Assembly (NCBI GenBank): GCA_039805725.1
Contig: JBDLTT010000055.1
Span: 1-14,403 of the forward strand
DNA from: Fluviibacter sp039805725
GTDB taxonomy: Bacteria; Pseudomonadota; Gammaproteobacteria; Burkholderiales; Rhodocyclaceae
Direction: 5' to 3'
DNA length: 14,403 nucleotides
Position numbers and translations under genes: made by a program. A model generated the notes under the pieces. It was not told where the DNA came from. It saw only the letters and a program-made list of their open reading frames with translations, and did no database searches. Every line of letters begins with the position of its first letter. The first letter of the stretch is position 1. This document shows, one piece after another, positions 1 to 7,831 of this stretch.

Positions 1-396
1 AGCATTCTGGTCGCCGGCAAAATCACGGCTCACTGGCTGGTCTGCGGTCTACCGCTGGTGCTATTGGCGCCCGTGATTGGTCTACAGTTTGATCTGCCCA
101 CCGATGCAATTGGCGTATTGATGCTCTCGCTCCTGATCGGCACCCCCCTGCTCTCGCTCATCGGCGCCATTGGCGCTGCCCTCACGCTCGGGGCCCGCGG
201 CAGCGCAATACTCGTGTCGTTACTGGTATTGCCACTCTATGTGCCCACCCTCATTTTTGGCGCTGGGGCGGTCGAATCGCATATCGCCGGCCTCGGTGCT
301 GCGGGCCATCTGTACCTCTTGAGCGCCCTGCTCGTGCTGGCCGCCGCCTTTGCGCCCTGGGCGACCACTGCCGCGTTGCGCATCTCATTGGAATAA
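1..396 (+). CDS. ccmB: CcmB, heme exporter permease subunit (5' end missing)
   Basis: This is the C-terminal 131 codons of CcmB; the reading frame is open from base 1 and the start lies outside the window. CcmB is the inner-membrane subunit that works with the ATPase CcmA and with CcmC/CcmD to release heme-loaded CcmE during cytochrome c maturation. The visible part is almost entirely hydrophobic, with about three to four membrane segments. It contains the family-typical stretches GTPLLSLIGAIGAALTLG and LPLYVPTLIFGAGAV and ends in the characteristic ALRISLE. The family is usually about 220 residues, so roughly the last 60% is present. ccmC begins 9 bases after the stop, which fits one operon with ccmA expected just upstream. 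Identification rests on recalled family sequence and on the gene order. Confidence 0.93.
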   Translation, partial: SILVAGKITAHWLVCGLPLVLLAPVIGLQFDLPTDAIGVLMLSLLIGTPLLSLIGAIGAALTLGARGSAILVSLLVLPLYVPTLIFGAGAVESHIAGLGAAGHLYLLSALLVLAAAFAPWATTAALRISLE

Positions 397-405
397 AATG
401 GCGAG

Positions 406-1149
406 ATGATCAACTGGTTCAAATTTAGCGCGCCCAGCACCTTTTACCCGCTAGCCGGAAAACTGATCCCGGTTTTCTGGCTACTGGCCGCCATGCTCGG
501 CGCCGTCGGTCTGACTATCGGCTTTTTTGTCGCACCCACCGATGCGCAACAGGGCGAAGGCTACCGCATCATCTTCATCCATGTACCGGCGAGCTGGATG
601 TCGATGTTCATCTACTGCGTCATGGCGTTCTGGGCGCTGATGGGACTGACCTTTCAAACGCGGCTCTCCGGCATGATGAGCAGTGCACTCGCTCCGACCG
701 GTGCGCTTTTCGCTTTTCTGTCACTGTGGACCGGCGCCCTGTGGGGCAAACCGATGTGGGGCACCTGGTGGGTGTGGGACGCCCGCCTGACCTCTGAACT
801 GATTCTGTTTTTTCTGTATCTCGGTTACATGGCACTGCAAGCCGCCATCGATGACCCGCGCCGTGCCGACCGTGCCGGCGCCGTGCTTTCGCTGGTGGGC
901 GTGGTGAACGTGCCAATCATCTATTTCTCTGTCAAATGGTGGAATACCCTGCATCAGGGCGCATCGGTCTCACTCACCAAATCACCGAGTATGGCCAGCA
1001 CCATGCTGTGGGGCATGCTGATTATGGCGCTGGCCTTCTGGGCTTACACGATTGCTGTGGCACTGATGCGCGCCCGTGCCATCATGCTGGAGCGTGAAGC
1101 TAATACCGAATGGGTCAAGCATCTGCCGGATGTGAAGGAGTTTGCATAA
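406..1149 (+). CDS. ccmC: CcmC, heme-handling protein of cytochrome c maturation
   Basis: CcmC is a polytopic inner-membrane protein that binds heme on its periplasmic side and attaches it to the histidine of CcmE. The 247-residue product has about six membrane segments. It carries the tryptophan-rich WWD signature at residues 118-126 (WGTWWVWDA) and the two conserved heme-axial histidines, H59 (in HVPASW) and H183 (in WNTLHQG). Length matches the family (about 245). The ATG at 406 was chosen because it sits 9 bases after ccmB and gives a normal N terminus; the upstream GCGAG is only a weak ribosome-binding site. The stop codon shares one base with the ccmD start (TAATG), which suggests translational coupling. 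Confidence 0.96.
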   Translation: MINWFKFSAPSTFYPLAGKLIPVFWLLAAMLGAVGLTIGFFVAPTDAQQGEGYRIIFIHVPASWMSMFIYCVMAFWALMGLTFQTRLSGMMSSALAPTGALFAFLSLWTGALWGKPMWGTWWVWDARLTSELILFFLYLGYMALQAAIDDPRRADRAGAVLSLVGVVNVPIIYFSVKWWNTLHQGASVSLTKSPSMASTMLWGMLIMALAFWAYTIAVALMRARAIMLEREANTEWVKHLPDVKEFA

Positions 1150-1313
1150 TGCAATGGTCATCGCTGAGCGACTTCCTGGCTATGGGTGGCTATGGCTTTT
1201 ATGTATGGGGTAGCTTCGGTATCTGCGCGCTAACCATGATTGCCGAGCCGCTCCTGGTGCGCCACCGCCGAAAGATGGCCGTCCGCGCCATTCAACAAAG
1301 TCAGGATTTTTGA
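1149..1313 (+). CDS. ccmD: CcmD, small membrane protein of the heme-release complex
   Basis: This 54-residue product has one membrane segment (about residues 15-34) followed by a basic cytoplasmic tail (RHRRK). It has the CcmD pattern FLAMGGYGFYVWGSFG near the N terminus. CcmD stabilises the CcmC-CcmE interaction and the CcmABC ATP-dependent release of holo-CcmE. The open frame extends upstream to a start at 1110 inside ccmC. The ATG at 1149, which overlaps the ccmC stop by one base, gives the expected family length of about 50-70 residues and is clearly preferable. Position between ccmC and ccmE confirms the assignment. Confidence 0.93.
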   Translation: MQWSSLSDFLAMGGYGFYVWGSFGICALTMIAEPLLVRHRRKMAVRAIQQSQDF

Positions 1314-1322
1314 GTTTTAGTG

Positions 1323-1769
1323 ATGAAGCCACGACATAAACGATTTGCCCTCATCGTCGGGGCTCTGGCCGTTCTCGGCACGGCCGCCGCGCTGGTGCTG
1401 AGTGCTTTTGAGGAGAATCTGGTCTTTTTCTTTACCCCCTCCCAAGTGGTCTCGGGCGAAGCGCCAAAAAACCGTGCCTTTCGCATTGGTGGCATGGTCA
1501 AAGAAGGCAGCGTGCAGCGTGACGGCGTGAGCGTACGCTTTGTGGTGACCGATACCGCCAACGATGTGCCGGTGACCTTCACCGGCATCCTGCCCGACTT
1601 ATTTCGTGAAGGTAAGGGCGTGGTTGCCCAGGGCAAGCTGGATGATGGCGGCAAAATCTTTAACGCCAGTGAAGTACTGGCCAAGCATGATGAGAACTAT
1701 ATGCCGCCGGAGGCCCAGCACGCACTGGATAAAGCCGCGATCGAAAAGACCAGCAAAACGCTGAAGTAA
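1323..1769 (+). CDS. ccmE: CcmE, periplasmic heme chaperone
   Basis: CcmE binds heme covalently in the periplasm and passes it to CcmF/CcmH for attachment to apocytochrome c. The 148-residue product begins with a basic N terminus and a signal anchor (about residues 7-28). An OB-fold domain follows, and the heme-binding motif HDENY carries the covalent heme histidine H122 and the tyrosine Y126. The C-terminal tail is hydrophilic, as is normal for the family. An in-frame GTG directly precedes the ATG (1320); the ATG at 1323 is preferred because the added residue changes nothing and no clear ribosome-binding site favours GTG. The gene starts 9 bases after ccmD and is followed 20 bases later by an intrinsic terminator, so it is the last gene of this ccm transcript. 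Confidence 0.95.
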   Translation: MKPRHKRFALIVGALAVLGTAAALVLSAFEENLVFFFTPSQVVSGEAPKNRAFRIGGMVKEGSVQRDGVSVRFVVTDTANDVPVTFTGILPDLFREGKGVVAQGKLDDGGKIFNASEVLAKHDENYMPPEAQHALDKAAIEKTSKTLK

Positions 1770-1789
1770 GTGCAACTCAGCCAATGGAT

Positions 1790-1821
1790 AAGGGCGCTTC
1801 ATTGAGCGCCCTTTGTTTTTT
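1790..1821 (+). terminator. Intrinsic terminator after ccmE
   Basis: A perfect 9-bp stem (1790-1798 with 1805-1813, core AGGGCGCT/AGCGCCCT) with a 6-base loop is followed by TGTTTTTT. This is a textbook + strand rho-independent terminator closing ccmBCDE. The T tract reaches into the stop codon of the converging ccmH (1820-1822). Read on the - strand the same stem is followed by TATCCATT, which is not a U tract, so it should work mainly for the + strand. Confidence 0.88.
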
Positions 1822-2839
1822 ACTTCTGCCGTGCCTTTGCTTCGTCGATGTTCTGCTGGACGAACTTGGCTTCATCCGAACCCGGCGGGAAGGATTTCAA
1901 AACCTGTTCCCAGTAACGGATCGCCTTGGCGTTGTCGCCCTGGGCGAAAGCCAGACCCCCCGCGAGAAAGACCAACTGCGGATCCTTGCTACCCCGCTTC
2001 AGGGCGGCGTCGATCCAGGCCTGCGCCCGCTGGAGGTCGCCCGATGAGGCCAGCGCCTCGGCGTAAGCGGCAGTAAGTTGTGGATCCTGTTTCACCTGCG
2101 ACAAGATGTGGTCGTAAGCTTTGACGGCATCGGCCGGACGGTTCAAGACCATGTAAGCGCGACCCAGCAACATCCAGCCCTGTGGGTCGTTGGGATTGGC
2201 ATCCATCTTGGCCTGTAGGCGCGCCACCATTACTTCGGGATCCGGGCGCGGACGAAGGTTATCCGGATTCATCGCCTGCGGTGTGCCCACCTTGACGTAG
2301 ACGCCAACGGCGCCCAAGGGAATGAGCGCCAACAATAGCCATAGCACCCAGTGGCCGCGTCTATTGGACTGATGGCTCTTGTGGTGCTCTACCGGCACAT
2401 CCACCGCCGTTTCGTGTGGCACAATGTCTTCGCGACTTGGTGGCTGCTGGCTACGACGACGCAGGAAAATAATGAGCCCCAACAAACCACCCGTGAGCAC
2501 CACGAACGGGCCAACCCACAGCAACAGGGTACTGGCCTTGAATGGGGGGTCGTAGAGCACATAATCGCCATAACGGGCGACGAGGAAGTCGATAATGTCT
2601 TTATCGGACTTACCGGCAAGAATGAGATGACGCACTTCACGACGCAAATCTTCGGCCAGGTCTGAACGCGAGCCGGCCAGCGATTCGTTCTGACAGACGA
2701 GACAGCGCAGATTCTCTGAGATGCTGATCAGCCGTTTTTCTACGACCGGATCCTGCGCCAAGGGTTGTGCTTCGCTCGCCGTCGTCAGCGGGCTTCCGAC
2801 CAGCAAGGTCAGCGCCATCAGGGCATAGATCAGCTTCAT
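1820..2839 (-). CDS. ccmH: CcmH, fused CcmH/CcmI apocytochrome c ligase subunit
   Basis: The 339-residue product fuses the thiol-oxidoreductase CcmH with the TPR apocytochrome chaperone CcmI, as in the E. coli CcmH of similar length. It starts with a signal peptide (about residues 1-22). The CcmH domain follows, with the redox motif LRCLVC at 44-49 (C46, C49) and the LAEDLRREVR helix. A membrane segment lies at about 105-127 and a second at 163-184. A TPR-like region (about 200-330) should bind the apocytochrome C terminus. CcmH receives electrons from CcmG and works with CcmF in heme ligation. The ATG overlaps the ccmG stop by 4 bases, indicating translational coupling. It is the last gene of the - strand ccmFGH block. 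Confidence 0.95.
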   Translation of the reverse strand: MKLIYALMALTLLVGSPLTTASEAQPLAQDPVVEKRLISISENLRCLVCQNESLAGSRSDLAEDLRREVRHLILAGKSDKDIIDFLVARYGDYVLYDPPFKASTLLLWVGPFVVLTGGLLGLIIFLRRRSQQPPSREDIVPHETAVDVPVEHHKSHQSNRRGHWVLWLLLALIPLGAVGVYVKVGTPQAMNPDNLRPRPDPEVMVARLQAKMDANPNDPQGWMLLGRAYMVLNRPADAVKAYDHILSQVKQDPQLTAAYAEALASSGDLQRAQAWIDAALKRGSKDPQLVFLAGGLAFAQGDNAKAIRYWEQVLKSFPPGSDEAKFVQQNIDEAKARQK

Positions 2840-3384
2840 GGCTGCGGCCCCTTCTGTAAGCTGATGAGCATTGGATCAATCACGCGCTGCACGACATCCG
2901 CCGTGAGTGGGCCGATGTGTTTGTAGCGGATCACGCCCGCCTGATCAATCACATAGGTTTCCGGGACACCATAAACCCCGTAATCAATACCGACGCGGCC
3001 ATCGACGTCATACGCCGATAGGACGTAGGGATTGCCGTGCTGCTTGAGCCAGGCCAAAGCATCCGGGCGTTGATCTTTGTAGTCGAGTCCGATGAGTGGC
3101 ACGTCACCATGCGTGCGCGCAAAGGCTACCAGCACCGGATGCTCCTCGCGACAGGACACGCACCACGAAGCCCAGACATTGAGTAGCCAGACGCGACCCT
3201 TCAGATCTTCCGGTGCGAACGTCTGTTTTGGGTCATGCAGTTGGGGCAGGTTAAACGTTGGCGCCGGTTTGCCGATTAGCGGCGAAGGGACATACGCCGG
3301 GTCTTTAGTAAGTCCACGCGCCAAGAAAAATACCAGCACGGCGAACAGCAACAGCGGGATGAGAAACCACGCCATGCGTTTCAT
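2836..3384 (-). CDS. ccmG: CcmG (DsbE), periplasmic thiol:disulfide oxidoreductase
   Basis: CcmG is a membrane-anchored thioredoxin-fold protein that keeps the apocytochrome CXXCH cysteines reduced, using electrons delivered by DsbD/CcdA. The 182-residue product has an N-terminal membrane anchor (about residues 5-23). The thioredoxin fold carries the active site WCVSC (C75, C78), followed by REEHP, and the conserved GVYGVPET segment with the cis-proline P141. Length is normal for the family. It overlaps ccmF upstream and ccmH downstream by 4 bases each (ATGA), so the three genes are translated from one message. Confidence 0.96.
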   Translation of the reverse strand: MKRMAWFLIPLLLFAVLVFFLARGLTKDPAYVPSPLIGKPAPTFNLPQLHDPKQTFAPEDLKGRVWLLNVWASWCVSCREEHPVLVAFARTHGDVPLIGLDYKDQRPDALAWLKQHGNPYVLSAYDVDGRVGIDYGVYGVPETYVIDQAGVIRYKHIGPLTADVVQRVIDPMLISLQKGPQP

Positions 3385-5336
3385 GATGAAGCCCCTTGCT
3401 GGGCGGTTGACTCCGACTCGGCCGATTTACGCAGGCGATAGCGACGATCCAGCGCTGCCAGCAAGCCGCCCAGCGCCATGAAGCCACAGCCCGCCCATAT
3501 CCAGCTAACAAAGGGCTTGTAGTACACGCGCACGGCCCAGGCATTTTTACCAGTGGCGTCTCCCATCGAGACATAGAGATCTCGTGTGAGGCTGCTGTCG
3601 ATACCCACCTCGGTCATCGGCATGGTCGATGAGAAGTAAGTGCGTTTTTCCGTATGCAGCGTCCCGCTGATCTGCCCGGGCTTGTTGGCCGGGCCAAAAG
3701 TGACGTCACCCCGCATGGCATCATAATTAGGACCGCGCACGGCTTTGACGTCTTGCAGCGTCAGCTTGGTATCGTGAATGGTCACGGTGTCACCCGGCGA
3801 CATGCTGACGTCGCGTTCAACCTGATAGCTGCTGACGAAGGTCACGCCGATCACAAAAACGGCCAGACCAAGATGGGCCAGTTGCATGCCCCAGAAGCCC
3901 AGGGGTGGCCAGCTGCTGCGGACTCGGGTCACCATCTGACCGACGACCGCGGCTAACACCCAGACCGCCAAACCCGTGCCAAGCGCCACCATCGGACTCC
4001 AGCGCCCCATGAGCATGGGCAGTACGACGGCCGATATGATCGCCAGAATACCTTCGATCTTGAGCGATCGAAAAATCGGCCAGAGGGCATCTTGCTTCCA
4101 GCGCGCAGCGGCGCCCAACGGCAGAAGCAGCAACAAGGGCAACATGATGGGTACGAAGACCGCGTTAAAGTATGGTGGCCCGACGGACAGTTTGCCAAGA
4201 TTGAGCGCGTCAATCACCATGGGGTACACGGTACCGAGCAATACAGCCGCCGCACCGGCGAGTAACAGCACGTTGTTGATGAGCAGCAAGGTTTCGCGCG
4301 AAACCAACGCGAAGCTACCGCCCTGCCCGACCGCCGGCGCCCGCCAGGCGAAGAGTGCGAGCGAACCGCCGACCACGATAGCCAGAAAGACGAGAATGAA
4401 GACACCGCGCGTGGGGTCGGCGGCGAAGGCATGGACGGAGGTCAGCACGCCCGAACGGACAATGAAAGTACCGAGCAGCGACAATGAAAATGCCGAAATC
4501 GCCAAGAGCACGGTCCAGTTTTTGAAGCTGCCGCGCTTCTCGGAAACGGCCAGAGAGTGAATGAGCGCTGTGCCCACCAACCAGGGCATGAACGACGCAT
4601 TCTCGACTGGATCCCAGAACCACCAGCCGCCCCAACCCAGTTCGTAATAAGCCCAGTTGGAGCCCAGCGCGATACCCAGGGTGAGGAAGATCCAGGCGGC
4701 CAATGTCCACGGCCGCGACCAGCGTGCCCAGGCAGCATCCAGCTGACCGGCCAACAGTGCCGCGATCGAAAACGCGAAGGCCACCGAGAAACCGACATAG
4801 CCCATATAGAGCATGGGCGGGTGATAGACGAGACCCGGATCCTGCAGCAAGGGGTTGAGATCGCGCCCTTCGGCCGCCGCCGGCATCAGACGATCGAACG
4901 GATTCGACGTAAAGAGAATGAAGAGGATAAAACCAAAGGCCACCCAACCCAGCACGCCAAGAACGCGTGCGACCATCTCGGTCGGCAATGAACGGGAGAA
5001 GATAGCAACTGCAGCCGCCCAGGCGGAAAGAATGCATACCCAGAGGAGCAACGAGCCTTCGTGCCCGCCCCAGACAGCGCCAAAGCGGTACTGGAGGGGC
5101 AGCTGCGAATTCGAATGCTGGGCGACGTAAACAACCGAGAAGTCGTTGACGACAAAACTGATGGACAGGCAGGTAAACGACGCCATCATCAGGACAAAAC
5201 AGGTCAGCGCCAGCGGACGCGCCATACGACTCCATAGCGGGAATCCGCACTGCGGTCCTGCGAGACCGAGGATTCCCAGCGCCAGCGATATCATGAGCGC
5301 GAATGCCAGCGCCAACTGGCCAAGTTCGGGAATCAT
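3381..5336 (-). CDS. ccmF: CcmF, heme lyase subunit of cytochrome c maturation
   Basis: CcmF is the large integral-membrane component of the heme ligation complex; it takes heme from CcmE and, with CcmH, attaches it to apocytochrome c. The 651-residue product is polytopic throughout. It carries the WWD signature GWGGWWFWDPVEN (about 235-246) and the four histidines conserved in the family: H172 (YHPP), H260, H302 (VHAF) and H488. A large periplasmic loop lies at about 505-605 before the last membrane segment. Length matches the usual 640-660. The ATG at 5336 is preceded by AAGGA with a 9-base spacing. It is the first gene of the ccmFGH block, divergent from cls. Confidence 0.97.
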   Translation of the reverse strand: MIPELGQLALAFALMISLALGILGLAGPQCGFPLWSRMARPLALTCFVLMMASFTCLSISFVVNDFSVVYVAQHSNSQLPLQYRFGAVWGGHEGSLLLWVCILSAWAAAVAIFSRSLPTEMVARVLGVLGWVAFGFILFILFTSNPFDRLMPAAAEGRDLNPLLQDPGLVYHPPMLYMGYVGFSVAFAFSIAALLAGQLDAAWARWSRPWTLAAWIFLTLGIALGSNWAYYELGWGGWWFWDPVENASFMPWLVGTALIHSLAVSEKRGSFKNWTVLLAISAFSLSLLGTFIVRSGVLTSVHAFAADPTRGVFILVFLAIVVGGSLALFAWRAPAVGQGGSFALVSRETLLLINNVLLLAGAAAVLLGTVYPMVIDALNLGKLSVGPPYFNAVFVPIMLPLLLLLPLGAAARWKQDALWPIFRSLKIEGILAIISAVVLPMLMGRWSPMVALGTGLAVWVLAAVVGQMVTRVRSSWPPLGFWGMQLAHLGLAVFVIGVTFVSSYQVERDVSMSPGDTVTIHDTKLTLQDVKAVRGPNYDAMRGDVTFGPANKPGQISGTLHTEKRTYFSSTMPMTEVGIDSSLTRDLYVSMGDATGKNAWAVRVYYKPFVSWIWAGCGFMALGGLLAALDRRYRLRKSAESESTAQQGASS

Positions 5337-5366
5337 TCGTAGGCGTCCTTGATTGCTAAAAGATAG

Positions 5367-5395
5367 ATGTTAAAGGGCCCGATGATGCGATGCAA
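5367..5395 (-). promoter_or_regulatory. Weak sigma70-like promoter candidate for ccmFGH
   Basis: On the - strand TTGCAT (5390-5395) and TAACAT (5367-5372) are 17 bases apart. They match 3/6 and 4/6 consensus bases and would start transcription about 24 bases before the ccmF ATG. Spacing and position are right but the boxes are poor, so this is only a candidate. Confidence 0.25.
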
Positions 5396-5425
5396 CCTGC
5401 TGCACAGGGTAAACTTGCATCTGAT

Positions 5426-5460
5426 CCGTCCGGATACCGCGCCGGAGCGGCCGTTTTTCT
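5426..5460 (+). other. Hairpin plus T tract in the cls leader (terminator-like)
   Basis: CCGTCCGG and CCGGAGCGG can pair (core TCCGG/CCGGA with an 8-base loop, extended by CCG/CGG around a bulged G). A competing GCCG-GAG-CGGC hairpin is also possible. The next bases are CCGTTTTTCT. No + strand gene ends before it: ccmF is divergent. The cls ATG lies about 23 bases downstream. It could attenuate cls, or be a chance structure in a GC-rich leader. The rest of the 146-base gap (5337-5482) shows nothing else convincing. Confidence 0.35.
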
Positions 5461-5482
5461 TTATTGATGACCGAGAACTTCG

Positions 5483-6955
5483 ATGGTCTGGGCTTTTCTG
5501 ACTGATTCGCACTGGCTGTACCTGCTGATGCACCCGCTGTTTGTGGTGCTATTTACCTTACGCATTATCTGGATTCGCCGTCCCCCCGGCGTGGCGCTGG
5601 CCTGGATTCTGATCGTGACGATCGTGCCGCTGCTCGGATTGGTGCTCTATATTCTCATTGGCGAGCGGCCGACCGGTCGGGATCGCAAGCAACGGATCGA
5701 GAAGGCACTGCCGGTCTATCAGCATATGACGGCATTAATGGACGCACGTTATCCCGATACGGAGCGCGGCATTGCCCCCCAATTCCAGTCGATGGCGCGA
5801 CTGGCTGAACATCATGGCGGCATGCCCACCGTTCCCGGCAACCGCATTACGCTCCACGCCGACACCCAGGAAGCGCTTCACGCGATGATGCAGGATATTC
5901 ATCAGGCGAAACAGCGTTGCGATCTGGAATTCTATATCTGGAACCCCGGTGGCACCGCCGATCTGGTGGCAGAGGCACTGATTCATGCCGCGCAACGCGG
6001 TGTCGTGTGTCGGATATTGCTCGATGAGGTGGGCAGTGCCCCGTTCTGGAAAAGTCCGTGGCCGGCTCGCCTTCGTCATGCAGGCGTCCGCCTCACCAAG
6101 GGCTGTGCCATTCACCCCCTGAAGCTACAGTTTGGGCGGGCTGATCTGCGCTTACATCGCAAGATTGCAGCAATTGATGGCGCTATCGCCTGGACCGGCA
6201 GCATGAACATGGTGGACCCCGCATACTTCAAGCAGAATGCCGGCGTAGGGGAATGGATCGACGCCATGGCGCGCGTCGAGGGGCCGGCCGCCGAGTCGCT
6301 CACCACCGTTTTTGAGGGCGACTGGGCCGTGGAAAGCAATAATATTCCAGGCTTCAAGCATTACCTCGACCAGATGCATCTGACGCCGCCCAAGGCATAC
6401 GCCGACGGCATCGTTGCCCAGACCGTGCCCTCAGGCCCGAGCTATAAATTCACCAATATGTCGCATGTATTACTGAATGCGATTCTCGAAGCGCAGCACG
6501 AAGTCGTCATGACAACGCCCTATTTCGTGCCGGATGATGCCATCTTTCAAGGATTGCAAACGGCCGCAGCGCGCGGCGTGGATGTCACCCTGATCGTGCC
6601 GCAACGCATCGATTCGGTGCTAGTGCGCTATGCCAGCCGGAGCTATATGGACGATCTGCTCAGTGCTGGCGTCAAGATCCAGCAGTTTACCGGCGGGCTA
6701 CTTCATACCAAGAGCCTGGTCGTTGACAGCGCTTTCAGCCTCTTCGGTTCCGTCAATCTGGATATGCGCAGCCTGCGCCTGAACTATGAAATTACGCTCA
6801 TGGTCTACGACAGCGGATTCAGCCAGCAATTACGCCAACTGCAAAATCAGTACCTGGCGCGTTCCACACCCATCGACCCCGTGATCCGCGCCAACCGCTC
6901 TCTGCGCGAACGGTTGCTGGAAAACGGCGCCCAACTTCTTTCGCCATTGCTTTAA
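5483..6955 (+). CDS. cls: Cardiolipin synthase (phospholipase D superfamily)
   Basis: The enzyme condenses two phosphatidylglycerol molecules into cardiolipin and glycerol at the inner membrane. The 490-residue product opens with two membrane segments (about residues 11-30 and 37-59), as in ClsA-type synthases. It contains two PLD catalytic motifs of the form HxK(x)4D: H225-R-K227 with D232, followed by TGSMN, and H408-T-K410 with D415, followed by FGSVN. Length is typical for bacterial Cls (about 480-510). The ATG at 5483 gives the normal hydrophobic N terminus; the upstream ribosome-binding site is weak. rlmJ starts 3 bases after the stop, so the two are probably co-transcribed. Confidence 0.93.
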   Translation: MVWAFLTDSHWLYLLMHPLFVVLFTLRIIWIRRPPGVALAWILIVTIVPLLGLVLYILIGERPTGRDRKQRIEKALPVYQHMTALMDARYPDTERGIAPQFQSMARLAEHHGGMPTVPGNRITLHADTQEALHAMMQDIHQAKQRCDLEFYIWNPGGTADLVAEALIHAAQRGVVCRILLDEVGSAPFWKSPWPARLRHAGVRLTKGCAIHPLKLQFGRADLRLHRKIAAIDGAIAWTGSMNMVDPAYFKQNAGVGEWIDAMARVEGPAAESLTTVFEGDWAVESNNIPGFKHYLDQMHLTPPKAYADGIVAQTVPSGPSYKFTNMSHVLLNAILEAQHEVVMTTPYFVPDDAIFQGLQTAAARGVDVTLIVPQRIDSVLVRYASRSYMDDLLSAGVKIQQFTGGLLHTKSLVVDSAFSLFGSVNLDMRSLRLNYEITLMVYDSGFSQQLRQLQNQYLARSTPIDPVIRANRSLRERLLENGAQLLSPLL

Positions 6956-6958
6956 GTT

Positions 6959-7810
6959 ATGCTCAGCTACCGCCATGCCTTTCACGCCGGCAACCCTGCC
7001 GATGTGCTCAAGCACCTCGTCTGGATTCAGGTGCTGGACTACCTGTCGCGCAAAGACAAACCTTTCATGGTGGTCGATACGCACGCCGGTGCCGGGATGT
7101 ATCTGCTGGACAGCACCATGGCCAAAAAAACCGGCGAATGGGAAAGCGGCATTGGCCGGCTCTGGCTCCTGCCAATTGAGCGTTTACCTGAAGCCGTAGC
7201 ACGCTATCGTTCAGTCATCGCCGATGCGAACAACGGCACTGCTCTGACCCAGTATCCGGGGTCGCCCTGGATCTCTGGCTACTGTACACGCCAGGCCGAC
7301 CCGCTACGATTTTTTGAATTGCACCCCAGCGACGCACCGTTGTTGGCGCAAACACTGCGCTTCGCGCAAAAACGGACGCAGATCAACCAGGCCGATGGCC
7401 TCACCGGATTAAAAGCACTAATGCCGCCCGCCGCGCGCCGTGCTGCCGTGCTAATCGACCCTGCGTATGAAGACAAAACGGATTACGGCAAGGTGATTAA
7501 TACCCTGCGCGATGCATTGCAGCGTTTTGCCACTGGAACTTATGTACTTTGGTACCCGCTGCTGGCGCGACGAGAAGCCGTCGAGTTACCGGAACGCTTG
7601 TTAAAGCTCGGCGCTGGAAACTGGCTTCACGTGACACTAAGCACGCAGCCGCCAGCTACTGATGGGCTGGGCATGACCGGTAGCGGCCTTTTCGTGATCA
7701 ACCCCCCGTGGACATTACCCGCGATGCTGGAAGACACCTTGCCTTGGTTGGCTGAGCAACTGGGCGCAGACGGTCACGGGTCGTATACACTAGACTGGCA
7801 GATTCAATAA
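6959..7810 (+). CDS. rlmJ: RlmJ, 23S rRNA (adenine-N6) methyltransferase
   Basis: RlmJ uses S-adenosylmethionine to make m6A at A2030 (E. coli numbering) of 23S rRNA. The 283-residue product begins MLSYRHAFHAGNPADVLKH, nearly identical to the family start. It has the SAM-binding DTHAGAG at residues 40-46, ELHPSD at 120-125, and the catalytic motif IV as DPAY at 167-170, where E. coli has DPPY. Later family landmarks are KTDY (173-176), WYP (198-200) and MTGSGLFVINPPW. Length matches the E. coli protein (280). It lies between cls (3-base gap) and nemA (21-base gap) in an apparent operon of unrelated functions. Confidence 0.94.
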   Translation: MLSYRHAFHAGNPADVLKHLVWIQVLDYLSRKDKPFMVVDTHAGAGMYLLDSTMAKKTGEWESGIGRLWLLPIERLPEAVARYRSVIADANNGTALTQYPGSPWISGYCTRQADPLRFFELHPSDAPLLAQTLRFAQKRTQINQADGLTGLKALMPPAARRAAVLIDPAYEDKTDYGKVINTLRDALQRFATGTYVLWYPLLARREAVELPERLLKLGAGNWLHVTLSTQPPATDGLGMTGSGLFVINPPWTLPAMLEDTLPWLAEQLGADGHGSYTLDWQIQ

Positions 7811-7831
7811 TTCTTTACCGCTGAGGTTTGT

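Noticed and set aside
1784..2076. Short + strand frames just after the ccmE terminator
   Set aside because: Antisense to the conserved CcmH C-terminal region and starting within a terminator.
3976..4560. Open frame of 194 codons on the + strand
   Set aside because: Antisense to ccmF, no family features, and ccmF is unmistakable.
4315..5250. Long open frame (311 codons) on the - strand
   Set aside because: It lies wholly inside ccmF in another frame on the same strand; low-complexity Arg/Gly/Ala content typical of GC-rich shadow frames.
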